From positions 279 to 26,932 of the forward strand of contig MGNL01000036.1 of NCBI GenBank assembly GCA_001796785.1: DNA of 26,654 nucleotides, read 5' to 3'. Position numbers and translations under genes: made by a program. The stretch is from Chloroflexi bacterium RBG_16_51_16 (lineage in GTDB: Bacteria; Chloroflexota; Anaerolineae; Anaerolineales; Villigracilaceae). Each line of letters starts with the position of its first letter. Within the stretch, counting starts at the first letter, position 1. Below are positions 1 through 7,849 of this stretch, in pieces. The notes beneath the pieces are model-generated. The model ran no database searches. It was not told the origin of the DNA and worked only from the letters and a program-made list of their open reading frames with translations.

Positions 1-858
1 AAAAGCCAGGTTCATGCAAGCTAAATTGTCTCCAGGATTCTCTTCAAAGATTTGCTTGTTGATCCTGGCTGCCTCGCCGTATTCACCGGCTTCGTAATTA
101 AGGTTTGCACTGCCGCTTAGTAATTGCATGCGGTAGGACTTCAATTCATCCGCCTGACAAAGTTGGATCCCCCTGTTGAAATATTGTCGGGCGACCTCGG
201 ATTGGCCGGCTTTCCAGTGTAAGTAGCCGATTTGGAGAATTAATTCAAGCCGTGTCGAAAGTGATTCAGGTTCCTCCGGTAGTCCGGTCAACATGATCTC
301 CCGGCTGTCGATCATCTCCGGCAGGTCATCCGCCCTTGCGAACTCAAGCGATATTGGCCAGTGCAAGACTCCAGCAGGAAGAAGGATGCCCGACCGTGTG
401 CGCGGGCTGGCAAACTCGACTACCCGGTGGCGGAATGCCCAGAAATCCGGTGCAAATCTTGCCAGGTTGGACGCCTCATTCATGGTCAACCAAAAAACAG
501 CCTTGATGTGCTGCTCAACAAATTGTTCACGATAAAGATTGAGGGATTTGAAGGCATCATTTCCCTCCTCGCCGCCACCCCACTCCAGATTCGAAATGAA
601 ATAGATGAGCTGGGAGTTTTTTTGCTCCTCCGTGATCATCCGTGCTGGATTGGGGTGCTCGTGGCTGACAACCAGCCGGTTGACCTGCAAGCCAAGCCCG
701 ACAATTCTCTCTTCGAGCGATCGACTGATTTTGTCGCGGCCCAGGTTCGATCGGTGAACAGTAAGCAATAGGCTTGGACGATCCCACTGGACGGCGAGTT
801 TGATCTCATCAAGGAGGATTTCGAGGTTCTCTTCGTAGGTATTTCGATAACGCGGCAT
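1..858 (-). CDS. TPR-type protein with a degenerate NTPase-like N-terminal region, 3'-truncated by the window edge
   Basis: The reading frame stays open to base 1, so only the first 286 codons are present. The first ATG is at 858. A TTG at 927 in the same frame overlaps the TGA of the upstream endonuclease gene (TTGA) and could be the true start, adding 23 residues. The N-terminal 170 residues contain LLLTVHRS, LNLYREQF, VFWLT and APDFWAFRHRVVEF. From memory these resemble the fold that precedes TPRs in many cyanobacterial and Chloroflexota TPR proteins, which looks like a P-loop domain without Walker motifs; no GxxxxGK is visible. From about residue 215 onward, helical pairs such as LILQIGYLHWKAGQSEVARQ and NLNYEAGEYGEAARINKQIF are typical TPRs. 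The gene lies 65 bases after the Mrr-like gene or overlaps it, so a shared transcript is likely. A sensor or scaffold for the endonuclease is an inference. Function unknown. Confidence 0.72.
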   Translation of the reverse strand, partial: MPRYRNTYEENLEILLDEIKLAVQWDRPSLLLTVHRSNLGRDKISRSLEERIVGLGLQVNRLVVSHEHPNPARMITEEQKNSQLIYFISNLEWGGGEEGNDAFKSLNLYREQFVEQHIKAVFWLTMNEASNLARFAPDFWAFRHRVVEFASPRTRSGILLPAGVLHWPISLEFARADDLPEMIDSREIMLTGLPEEPESLSTRLELILQIGYLHWKAGQSEVARQYFNRGIQLCQADELKSYRMQLLSGSANLNYEAGEYGEAARINKQIFEENPGDNLACMNLAF

Positions 859-923
859 TTCGGTGGTTTGAAGAAATTTCTCTTGAACTACTGGATGAGG
901 CCTGCTTGACTCGGCTGCTGCGC

Positions 924-1775
924 TCAATCCAGGCCGTGCAGGAATTGTACAGGTTTTAGCGGCAGGCTGTTGCGTGCCTCCGGGCTTAATTGATCATAAT
1001 AAGTGACCCACAGGTCGAAAAAAGCTTCGAGGTCAAGCAAAGTCATCTTGTGATACGCATCCGTTTCTATTTTGTCCTTCACATCATTGGCATACCCACC
1101 ACTGGATATCAGCAGTCCGAAGTCATTATCCCCCAGCACGGCAACGAATGAATTAAGGTGTTCAAGGCTGATCATCTGTTCCTTGTGGCTGACCTGCACC
1201 AGGATCCGTCCTCCTTTGGCACCCAGGGGATCCACGTGGGCAACGATGTCTACGTGACCCCTCTCTTTCTCGAGCGGTGCGATCCACACGATGTGGTATC
1301 CCATCGCCTTGAGAAGTTCGACCACGATCTCCTGGAATTCGCGCCTGTTTTTACTTTTCAGGAACTTGTTGATCTGGTCCCAGGCATTTTCCTGCGCCTC
1401 CTCCAGCGCCATCCACGCAGCCGGGGCATGCTGCCGGTCTTGCTCATAGATCTTACTTGCCTCCTGGTACAACTCGCTCGCGTTTGGAAATTTCCTGCAG
1501 GCGATCCGCCCTTTTTCGGTGATGATCCAGCGGCCCTTGTCGTTTTTGACCAGCCAGCCAGCCCTTACCAGGGGCAGGGTTGCCAGCCGCGCAATCCGCT
1601 CGTAACGCGGAATGTTGCTGGGCGGTGCATAACCTTTTTCATACTCGCTGAGTTGTGTGATCTCCGGCAGGATCGCAATGATCTCCCTCGCAGGCAGCCC
1701 GTCTGGTTTGTTCCAGAGCAGTTCGAGCACGCTGCGCAAGAGTTCACCGATCCGGCTGAGTGTGATTTCAGTCAT
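924..1775 (-). CDS. Mrr-family restriction endonuclease-like protein with altered active site
   Basis: The protein has 283 residues. Residues 1-100 form a winged-helix region of the Mrr_N type (ELLRSVLELLWNKPDGLPAR and a WIITEKGR wing). Residues 145-255 match the Mrr catalytic domain: EFQEIVVELLKAMGY, GHVDIVAHVDPLGAK, LVQVSHKE and LLISSGGYANDV. Mrr enzymes are type IV-like nucleases that usually cut modified DNA with a D...(Q/E)xK centre. The Asp is present (D176), but the position expected to hold Lys after QV is Ser (Q194-V-S196); a Lys follows two residues later (K198). The enzyme may be inactive or may use the shifted Lys. The downstream TPR gene is adjacent or overlaps by 4 bases. No strong Shine-Dalgarno precedes the ATG. 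Family assignment is confident; activity is uncertain. Confidence 0.85.
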   Translation of the reverse strand: MTEITLSRIGELLRSVLELLWNKPDGLPAREIIAILPEITQLSEYEKGYAPPSNIPRYERIARLATLPLVRAGWLVKNDKGRWIITEKGRIACRKFPNASELYQEASKIYEQDRQHAPAAWMALEEAQENAWDQINKFLKSKNRREFQEIVVELLKAMGYHIVWIAPLEKERGHVDIVAHVDPLGAKGGRILVQVSHKEQMISLEHLNSFVAVLGDNDFGLLISSGGYANDVKDKIETDAYHKMTLLDLEAFFDLWVTYYDQLSPEARNSLPLKPVQFLHGLD

Positions 1776-1949
1776 CCGATCAAACCTGGCAGGCAGTATA
1801 GTTTATCAAACGTGAGAAGACAAGAAGAACTGTTTCGAAAAATGTTCCGGTATGGATTGCCCCCGCTGATGCTGATGGTTGTCAATGCAAAGCGAATGCC
1901 TGTCAATGAACCGATGCGATAATTCCGAAGGTGAGGCTTGCGATTAAGA

Positions 1950-2474
1950 TCAAAATCCCTGCTGGCGTCGGGTCGCACGAATAAACTCGTTCACCAGGTG
2001 GGCGGGGTGCGGTTGGGTGCTGACAATGACAAAATATGGCGGAGCCCAAAAATCCTTGGACAGGTTGACTTCACTTAACGCCGGAAAGTCATGAAATATC
2101 TTCTTGGACATCTCTCTGCGGGCCAGTTTCATGAAATAAGCCGAGGAAGTATCCGGGGATACCTGCAGGATCCATTGAAGATATTCCGGATTCACGTTTA
2201 CAAGTTCAAGGCGCCAGGTGAAGGAAAAACAAACCCCCTGCAGGTATTCGGGCAGCGCGATCGCCAGATCCCCAAGCAGTCGATGCGATGGGAATTTGGG
2301 AATGATCAGGCAGGCGTACGAAAGCCAGTAATCGTCCGGCGTGATTTGTTCAAAGACTACCTTGGACGAGCCCCGGGTCCCTTTTTCGACGGGGGCGCGT
2401 ACTTCCGCCGATCGAGGCTGATCTTCGGTTACGGTTATTGCCGAATTCTTTAGATCTATTTCAAGCGTGTCCAT
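1950..2474 (-). CDS. Y1 (IS200/REP-associated) transposase-domain protein lacking the HUH and Tyr motifs
   Basis: The protein has 174 residues; the first 45 are variable. From YACLIIPKFPSH the chain follows the Y1_Tnp fold: a first strand, a helix (GDLAIALPEYLQGVCFSF), a strand pair (WRLELVNVNPEYLQW), then KLARREMSKKIFHDFP, DFWAPPYFVIV and the C-terminal helix VNEFIRATRRQ. In active IS200 or REP-type enzymes the NPEYLQW segment reads PDHVHLL, which supplies the HUH metal site, and the last helix carries a catalytic Tyr in a YIExQ context. Here the His residues are Tyr and Gln, and the Tyr is Phe. The protein therefore cannot be a standard single-strand transposase and is probably a domesticated DNA- or RNA-binding derivative. 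No flanking transposon ends or TnpB were seen. It lies 174 bases upstream of the Mrr-like gene on the same strand. Automated annotation would probably call it a transposase. Confidence 0.75.
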   Translation of the reverse strand: MDTLEIDLKNSAITVTEDQPRSAEVRAPVEKGTRGSSKVVFEQITPDDYWLSYACLIIPKFPSHRLLGDLAIALPEYLQGVCFSFTWRLELVNVNPEYLQWILQVSPDTSSAYFMKLARREMSKKIFHDFPALSEVNLSKDFWAPPYFVIVSTQPHPAHLVNEFIRATRRQQGF

Positions 2475-2556
2475 GAAAATATTTTGCTGTCTGAAATAGA
2501 GTGCCAGCCAGAACCTTTTGTTGGAGCTTCAGTTCATAAAGAAATTAAGACAACGG

Positions 2557-2572
2557 ACAAGAATAATCTTGT
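2557..2572. repeat. Short perfect inverted repeat upstream of the Y1-like gene
   Basis: ACAAGA and TCTTGT flank a 4-base loop. The repeat lies in the 277-base gap between the CapA-like gene and the Y1-like gene (2475-2751). On the minus strand it overlaps a weak promoter-like arrangement (TTGTCC, 16 bases, TATGAA) about 60-80 bases before the Y1-like start, so it could be an operator. Six-base arms are short enough to occur by chance. Nothing else convincing was seen in this gap, which is AT-rich. Confidence 0.25.
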
Positions 2573-2751
2573 TCTCATCCATTATTTAGGTTTTTTAAGT
2601 ATACACTAAATTCGCCTATGCGCTATGGTCAAAAATGCTAATATCCACCCATGATTCGCACCCGTGTTTTTAATGTTCTGAGCTAAAAAACCCCTTTCCG
2701 AACTCTGTTCTTTTCATAGCGGGATATCCAAAAGACCGGTTTTTCCTTGAT

Positions 2752-4476
2752 TTATGGCGTCGGAGTGATCTGAATCGGAGGCAATTGTATCGGTGTTAGC
2801 GTCACGGTAGGCTGTGGGATGGGTGTTTGGTAAAGGGGTGTCCATCCGCTGAAATGGAAATATTCGTTCAGGAATCTGGACCGCTCAGCCTGGGTCATCG
2901 GGCGCGGCCGGGAGTAATCTTCGAGCATTAAGGTGAGTAATTCGACGTTTGCTAGCCTGCCATCATAGATCGTATAGCGGTCAATGAATTCCCAGCGGTT
3001 ATATTCTCCGGCGCAGCACTCGCCCATCTGGTCGAAAAACAGGTTGCCCAACCCGTAATGTAAAAACGCATCCCCGTAAAACTCCATCGCCATCGGAAAG
3101 TGCGCCTGGCTGCCGCTTACGATGACAGCACCGGAGTCCGCCATCAAATGGAAATCGGATAATTGTTCAGGGATGGGTACAGGATCGTATTCATCCCGCT
3201 CATTCCACTGGAAGGTTGAAATGACCAGGTAACCCCGGTCGGTCAACTCCCTGATCTCTTGGGGAAGATACTTGTAGTCGCAAGGTGCTGCACCGGGTCT
3301 GCTATCGGTTGCCGTTGGGAATTTGCCGATATCCGGTCGGTTGCAACCGATGAAGGCTAGCTTGTTGCCATTATGCTCGAACAAAGCTGATTTCAGCGAA
3401 TCGGACAGGTCCGCTCCCCCGCCGTAATATGGAATATCATCGTCGTTATAAATGGACAGCGTTTCGATCATCGCTTCAGGTCCGTAATCACCAAAATGAT
3501 TTCCCGTCAATTCGATGACGTCCGTACCGATGTCCGTCAGGAGGTCCATATAACGGGGATAGGTGCAAAAGACCAACTTTTTCAAACCGGGATTCGGCGG
3601 GTAGCCGCACCGACTGAAAAATGGGATCTCATTACTTATGTGGGCAATATCAGCTTGCCGCATGATCTCGCGGATATCCCGTCCCGGATAGGTGACCCCC
3701 TTTTTCTCCATCGTGTAAGCCGTGGCTCGCACCAACGCGGTAACACCTGTGAGAATGATCGTTGTCAGTTTGTCTGGGCTGCGGTTGGACTCAGGAAGTT
3801 GGATGGAAGCTTCCTGCTCATCCGGTATAGAACCCTGTAAGGCGAAAGTGACTGATAAGGGATAGCTCCGCGGATCAAACTCTTTATGAATTGGAGCTTG
3901 CCCATCCACCGCGAGTACCTTCCAGCGCGGTACCAGGTCCTCAAAAGGAACGATTGCCCACGAAGGTATGTTGCTCCACGCAGTTTCCAACAGTTTGTTA
4001 CTTTCCGCAATTTTGACGCCTTCGCCAGATGAAGGACCCCAAAGAGTTGTAAATACCTCCTGGGTTGTCTCGTTCATTAATAATGGTGAGCTGCCAAACG
4101 CTTCAGATGGGTTACCAGACCACGCCGCCCTTATATCTTCGATCGTCACACCATCCGTGACCGTTGGAAAGGGTGCTACAAGGGCATAGACCCAAATTGA
4201 TTTTGGATTCTCGCTGGCGAGATCCTGACTTTCCTCCACCCACACAGTGGCAGTATCTTTCGTTTCAGCCATGGAGATACCGGATACGACAAGACGATCT
4301 CCAAGAACCTCTCTCGCAGCAGGGCTAACCCATAGAGCTGGCTGACGCTCAAATGTTGGAGAAGCTTGACCTAATGAACTTGGATTTATTGTCGGGGTAG
4401 GAAAGGCCTCTTGTGTACCCGAACTACAAGAGGCTGTAAGGATCAATAAAAAAATTACATTGAGGGATCGTTTCAT
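2752..4476 (-). CDS. CapA-family (PGA_cap) lipoprotein, variant active site
   Basis: The protein has 574 residues. A short lipoprotein signal ends at C17 (LILTASC), followed by a Pro/Thr-rich spacer. Residues 60-230 form an N-terminal module not recognised here. From about residue 240 it matches the CapA/PGA_cap metallophosphoesterase-like fold linked to capsule or poly-gamma-glutamate synthesis: DIAHISNEIPF, ELTGNHFGDYG, PYYGGGADL, LAFIGCN, SGSQAHFP and YGLGNLFFD. The usual opening GD(V/I)M metal motif is replaced by LTGVTALVR, and the GHHPH motif by GSQAHFP, so the metal centre is altered. The tail is rich in Pro, Thr and Gln (ITPTP). The gene begins 13 bases after the menC-like stop, so co-transcription is likely, although a TATAAT also sits 7 bases before the ATG. 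It probably acts outside the membrane; its substrate cannot be told. Confidence 0.8.
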   Translation of the reverse strand: MKRSLNVIFLLILTASCSSGTQEAFPTPTINPSSLGQASPTFERQPALWVSPAAREVLGDRLVVSGISMAETKDTATVWVEESQDLASENPKSIWVYALVAPFPTVTDGVTIEDIRAAWSGNPSEAFGSSPLLMNETTQEVFTTLWGPSSGEGVKIAESNKLLETAWSNIPSWAIVPFEDLVPRWKVLAVDGQAPIHKEFDPRSYPLSVTFALQGSIPDEQEASIQLPESNRSPDKLTTIILTGVTALVRATAYTMEKKGVTYPGRDIREIMRQADIAHISNEIPFFSRCGYPPNPGLKKLVFCTYPRYMDLLTDIGTDVIELTGNHFGDYGPEAMIETLSIYNDDDIPYYGGGADLSDSLKSALFEHNGNKLAFIGCNRPDIGKFPTATDSRPGAAPCDYKYLPQEIRELTDRGYLVISTFQWNERDEYDPVPIPEQLSDFHLMADSGAVIVSGSQAHFPMAMEFYGDAFLHYGLGNLFFDQMGECCAGEYNRWEFIDRYTIYDGRLANVELLTLMLEDYSRPRPMTQAERSRFLNEYFHFSGWTPLYQTPIPQPTVTLTPIQLPPIQITPTP

Positions 4477-4483
4477 ACAAATG

Positions 4484-4489
4484 ATTATA
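4484..4489 (-). promoter_or_regulatory. Possible -10 element directly before the CapA-like gene
   Basis: TATAAT on the minus strand ends 7 bases before the CapA ATG and overlaps the region just after the menC-like stop. No good -35 lies 16-18 bases upstream and no Shine-Dalgarno intervenes. If used, the transcript would be leaderless. It may equally be a chance match in AT-rich DNA. Confidence 0.25.
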
Positions 4490-5602
4490 CTATTCCGATT
4501 CGATGACCTTCTTTTTCAAAGTAAATTTGTCTAATGCAGATAAATCCAGATTGACACCCAGGCCCGGTTGATCGGGTACGGTGATCGTTGAATCGTCGTT
4601 CAGCACAAATCTTTCCCGGGTTATATCCATTTCATAGTAACGGTCGCTTGCGGAAATATCACCGGGCAGGCTAAAGTTGGGTAAACTGGCAAGGGCCAGG
4701 TTAGACGCGCGGCCCACACCGGTTTCAAGCATCCCCCCACACCATACGGGTATCCCGTGCTCACGACAGAGATCGTGAGCCGCAACCGCCTCCCTCAATC
4801 CGCCTAGTCTACCCGCCTTGATGTTGATGATCCGGCAGGCTTTCATCTCAATGGCATAACGTGCGTGACGGACTGAGGTGATGCTTTCATCCAGGCAGAG
4901 GGGAGTTTGGAGTTGCGCCTGCAGTTTGGCATGATCCCAGATGTCATCCTCGAACAAAGGTTGTTCGATCATCAGCAGGTTCATATCATCTAATGGCTTC
5001 AGGCTTTTCGCGGTATCCAGGCTGTAGGCTGAATTTGCATCCACCTGCAGCCGCAGGTTTGGGTATGCGTTGCGCACCGCAAATGTATCCTGTACATCCC
5101 TGCCGGGTTTGATTTTGATCTTGACCCGCTTGTAACCTTCGCTCATATATTTTCCAACCTGACCAACTAGTCTGGTCGGTGATACCTGCAATCCTACCGA
5201 TACACCTACCGCAACCTTCTCAAGTTCGCCACCCAGCAAGCTCCGCAGGGATCTTCCGCTCCGTTTGCCCAGCAAATCCCAAACCGCCATTTCAATGCCG
5301 GCTTTGGCAAGCTGATGCCCCCGAATGCCGGACATCCTCGCCTGGCAATCAGCGGCATCGTTTATCTCGCCTTTAAGAATCTTCGTTGCGATAAATTCTT
5401 CAAGGATATGCCAGGCGGTCCCCGTCGTCTCGTAACTGTACCCTGGCTGATGATCTGCCACGCATTCTCCCAACCCAATCTGCCCATCGGCGTAGAGCTG
5501 AACCAAGATACATTCGCGCGTTTCAATCCGACCAAAAGATGTCTCAAACGGAGCGCGCAGTGGCATCCTCAGGTGATGGAGGGTGATCCGTTCGATTTTC
5601 AT
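4490..5602 (-). CDS. menC: o-Succinylbenzoate synthase / N-acylamino-acid racemase (enolase superfamily)
   Basis: The protein has 370 residues, the usual size for this group. All catalytic features of the muconate-lactonising-enzyme subgroup are visible: K161-I-K163 in RVKIKIKPG, metal ligands D188 (QVDAN), E213 (MIEQP) and D238 (CLDES), and K262 in NIKAGRLGG. Sequence around the KxK and the GRLGG segment fits the OSBS/NAAAR branch. It would either dehydrate SHCHC to o-succinylbenzoate in menaquinone synthesis or racemise N-acylated amino acids; many members do both. No other men gene is in the window, so the physiological role is open. The ATG at 5602 is the first start after an in-frame TAA. 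The CapA-like lipoprotein gene follows 13 bases downstream. Confidence 0.88.
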   Translation of the reverse strand: MKIERITLHHLRMPLRAPFETSFGRIETRECILVQLYADGQIGLGECVADHQPGYSYETTGTAWHILEEFIATKILKGEINDAADCQARMSGIRGHQLAKAGIEMAVWDLLGKRSGRSLRSLLGGELEKVAVGVSVGLQVSPTRLVGQVGKYMSEGYKRVKIKIKPGRDVQDTFAVRNAYPNLRLQVDANSAYSLDTAKSLKPLDDMNLLMIEQPLFEDDIWDHAKLQAQLQTPLCLDESITSVRHARYAIEMKACRIINIKAGRLGGLREAVAAHDLCREHGIPVWCGGMLETGVGRASNLALASLPNFSLPGDISASDRYYEMDITRERFVLNDDSTITVPDQPGLGVNLDLSALDKFTLKKKVIESE

Positions 5603-5746
5603 CTTGAAGGAATTCTGGCTTTCTATTTACGATGGATTGGGATACAAATGGCTGCCGGTTCGATTGTTAAAATAACTCCCCGAGATTTCCGATCCAATAA
5701 TGCGTTGTTTGTACATGGCGCGGTTTCGGTATGGAGCGGTCAAAGC

Positions 5747-6268
5747 TTAATCTTCGATCTTGACCTCCCCATTATCATCTTCGAGTTTTAACCCGCGCAG
5801 TGCTTCATCTACGCTGGTGCCTTCCAGCCGCATGCCAAATGCCGGCGTTCCGCAGTACGGGCAGATGTTCCACGGCAGTTCCATGAGTTTGCTGCAGTTA
5901 TGGCATGATTTTTTCAATTTGGTGTGGCAGTTTGGGCAAACCTGCCAGTCATCTTTGACGCGCCGTTCGCAGCCCGGACACAGCGGCAGGTCCTCCAGTG
6001 CTTGCAAGAGTGCTTCCTCTTCCAGAGTGCGTTGATATTCCTCCTCCAGCGTACGCGGCGGGCGTAATATGAGGTAGATCAGTACACCCGGCACATTAAG
6101 TACAGCAACCAAAGCCGCGGCCAGGATCTTTACCAAAGGATCCCGGCTGCGCGCACGTATGTCGCGGTACGTCCAGACCACCAGGCTGATCCATAGGGCA
6201 GCCAGGAACGCCGCACCAAATGCAGTCAGTACTAGAAGAAAATTGCTAAATAATGCGGGGTCGAACAT
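5747..6268 (-). CDS. Membrane protein with two transmembrane helices and a double zinc ribbon
   Basis: The protein has 173 residues. Hydrophobic helices lie at about 8-32 and 47-68, joined by a short basic loop (YRDIRARSRD). A charged helix (LEEEYQRTLEEEALLQALED) leads to four Cys pairs: C97/C100, C111/C114, C122/C125 and C136/C139 (CPGC, CPNC, CHNC, CPYC). This is the double-zinc-ribbon (DZR) pattern. Its tail is acidic. No enzymatic domain is visible. The gene is on the same strand as menC, with 144 bases between them. The zinc ribbons probably face the cytoplasm and bind a partner; the function is unknown. Confidence 0.85.
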   Translation of the reverse strand: MFDPALFSNFLLVLTAFGAAFLAALWISLVVWTYRDIRARSRDPLVKILAAALVAVLNVPGVLIYLILRPPRTLEEEYQRTLEEEALLQALEDLPLCPGCERRVKDDWQVCPNCHTKLKKSCHNCSKLMELPWNICPYCGTPAFGMRLEGTSVDEALRGLKLEDDNGEVKIED

Positions 6269-6434
6269 CCAAGCCTCGTTGCCTGATTTTCATTCTAATC
6301 CATAACCTGCTGGCACACACCCCTATTTCTTCCTATGCTGCAGGATAAATTGTTCAGGCAGCCCAGACCGCAGGGTGGTCATTTTTATCCAGACCCTGAC
6401 TTAACCGTTTTTGTTCTTGATCCGCCACCTGCCC

Positions 6435-7751
6435 TCAGGGTGTGAGGAACCGGAAGTGGTATTCGGACCCCGACTGGGTCATCGTTGAGGATTCGCCGAT
6501 AACCTGGTAGAAAGTCACGCCGGGTTTGAAAAAAATGGGCGCACCCGCCAGCGTTGTGAGCAGCAGCGGTTGGTCAATATCCGTACGGTACCAGCGAGCG
6601 GGGATGACAGTGCCATCCCGAAACATAAACGCTTCACCTGACTCGATCAGGTCGATGTGATATACCTCGTCTTCCTGCTCCCAGGAATTAGCAAAACCGT
6701 GATGGGCGAACAGCACAACGACGTTATCCGCCGTAACTTGTTGATTGGTCAGTGCATCCGTTAGCGGACCGTACGCGGCCGGTTGTTTCTTAACCTGATC
6801 GTTCGCCTCCTGGTAACGATGATACTTACGGTCACTGGCATCGTATTCCCAGTAGTTGTAACTGTAGGCTGAATAATCTGTATAAATTCGGCTGGCACTG
6901 GTTAGATTTTTTGGCGAATCGTTGCTGAAGAAACCGCTTCTTATAGTCTGTTGGTTGTTATCCAGGTTTTTCCGCTTAAGGCAGTCTGTGAATTTATAGG
7001 TGTTGAAAAAGATGCGGTGATAAACAGATATCGACCCTTTAGCCACTTCGAACGGTGAGCATGGAAATTCCAACCACATGAGATCCACCAGGTAGTCCGC
7101 CATGTCTGTTTCTTTGAAGTAATTGAATTCCCTCGGGTCCGCACCTTTGAACACATAGTAGGCATGGTACATCCGGGTAACATGCTCATCAAAATATCTA
7201 CCCGACCGGACCGGTCCCACCCGCTGGGCTTCATTGCCGTAATAAACAGCAATGAAACGGGTATCGCCCCACTCGATGTAATATTCGAAGACCACATCGG
7301 CCAGAGTGAGACCGGATTGTGGCCGTATGAAATCCGGTGCATTCGATACCTTGATCGCGATCGGCCTGCGACCAAGCAGGGCAGGATCCGAGGCAGGCAG
7401 ACCGGTCAGTGGATTGTTAACTGCCGCTGGCAGAAGACCGGTACCTTCGGTTGTAGCTTCAACCAGGGTTACCGGTGTGGGCAGGCTGCCTGCGAGCAGG
7501 ATAGGTGCCGGATAAGGTGTAAGCGTAGGTTCGTTTTGTACGGGCAGCGGTGCGGAGAAGAGCGAATCCACTGCCCCATCGATCGGTTGAAACGGTGTCG
7601 CAGTTGCTGAATATGATTCCGCATCAACGGCTTCAGGTTGGGAGGCTGTCCCGCATGAGTTTGTGAAAAGGATCGTGAGCACGATAAGGGTTGCAAACCG
7701 ATTCGCTCGTCGCGAGTTCCCCGAATGGTAATTGAGATGGTTTTTGTTCAT
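6435..7751 (-). CDS. DUF3048 domain lipoprotein (YerB-like)
   Basis: The protein has 438 residues. A hydrophobic signal (ATLIVLTILFTNSC) with a lipoprotein-type Cys at 33 is followed by a low-complexity linker. From about residue 112 the DUF3048 pattern is clear: NPLTGLPASD, RRPIAIKVSNAP, RPQSGLTLADVVFEYY, WGDTRFIAVYYG, VGPVRSGRYFD and, late, GFANSWEQEDE. YerB-type proteins are extracytoplasmic and of unsettled function in Gram-positives and Chloroflexota. The gene is divergent from the NuoM-like gene, with a 98-base shared promoter region. The 166-base stretch downstream (6269-6434) shows no gene and no convincing terminator. Confidence 0.88.
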   Translation of the reverse strand: MNKNHLNYHSGNSRRANRFATLIVLTILFTNSCGTASQPEAVDAESYSATATPFQPIDGAVDSLFSAPLPVQNEPTLTPYPAPILLAGSLPTPVTLVEATTEGTGLLPAAVNNPLTGLPASDPALLGRRPIAIKVSNAPDFIRPQSGLTLADVVFEYYIEWGDTRFIAVYYGNEAQRVGPVRSGRYFDEHVTRMYHAYYVFKGADPREFNYFKETDMADYLVDLMWLEFPCSPFEVAKGSISVYHRIFFNTYKFTDCLKRKNLDNNQQTIRSGFFSNDSPKNLTSASRIYTDYSAYSYNYWEYDASDRKYHRYQEANDQVKKQPAAYGPLTDALTNQQVTADNVVVLFAHHGFANSWEQEDEVYHIDLIESGEAFMFRDGTVIPARWYRTDIDQPLLLTTLAGAPIFFKPGVTFYQVIGESSTMTQSGSEYHFRFLTP

Positions 7752-7781
7752 GGCTGCATCAGATATCAGCGACTCATGAAA

Positions 7782-7790
7782 ATTGTACCA
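7782..7790 (-). promoter_or_regulatory. Extended -10 promoter for the DUF3048 lipoprotein
   Basis: On the minus strand the sequence reads TGGTACAAT, a TGn-extended -10 hexamer, ending about 30 bases before the ATG at 7751. No good -35 is visible, as is common for extended -10 promoters. It is back-to-back with a matching element on the plus strand (7832-7840). Confidence 0.45.
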
Positions 7791-7831
7791 AAGTAGTTCC
7801 GATCCCTTTCATGACGGTACCTGGTCAAAAC

Positions 7832-7840
7832 TGATACAAT
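7832..7840 (+). promoter_or_regulatory. Extended -10 promoter immediately before the NuoM-like gene
   Basis: TGATACAAT is a TGn-extended -10 element. A weak -35 (ATGACG, 7811-7816) lies 18 bases upstream. The hexamer ends 9 bases before the ATG at 7850, so a start about 7 bases after it would give a leader of about 3 bases or none. There is no Shine-Dalgarno before the ATG, consistent with a leaderless message. Confidence 0.45.
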
Positions 7841-7849
7841 CTATTACCC

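Noticed and set aside
1158..1922. 254-codon open frame on the plus strand opposite the Mrr-like gene
   Set aside because: It is the antisense shadow of a clearly conserved gene; the translation shows no recognisable domain.
1772..1978. 68-codon minus-strand frame between the Mrr-like and Y1-like genes
   Set aside because: No ribosome site, no recognisable pattern, and it runs into both neighbours; probably non-coding.
1950..2474. Intact IS200/IS605 insertion sequence
   Set aside because: Catalytic residues are missing and no tnpB, omega-RNA-like end or target-site context was seen.
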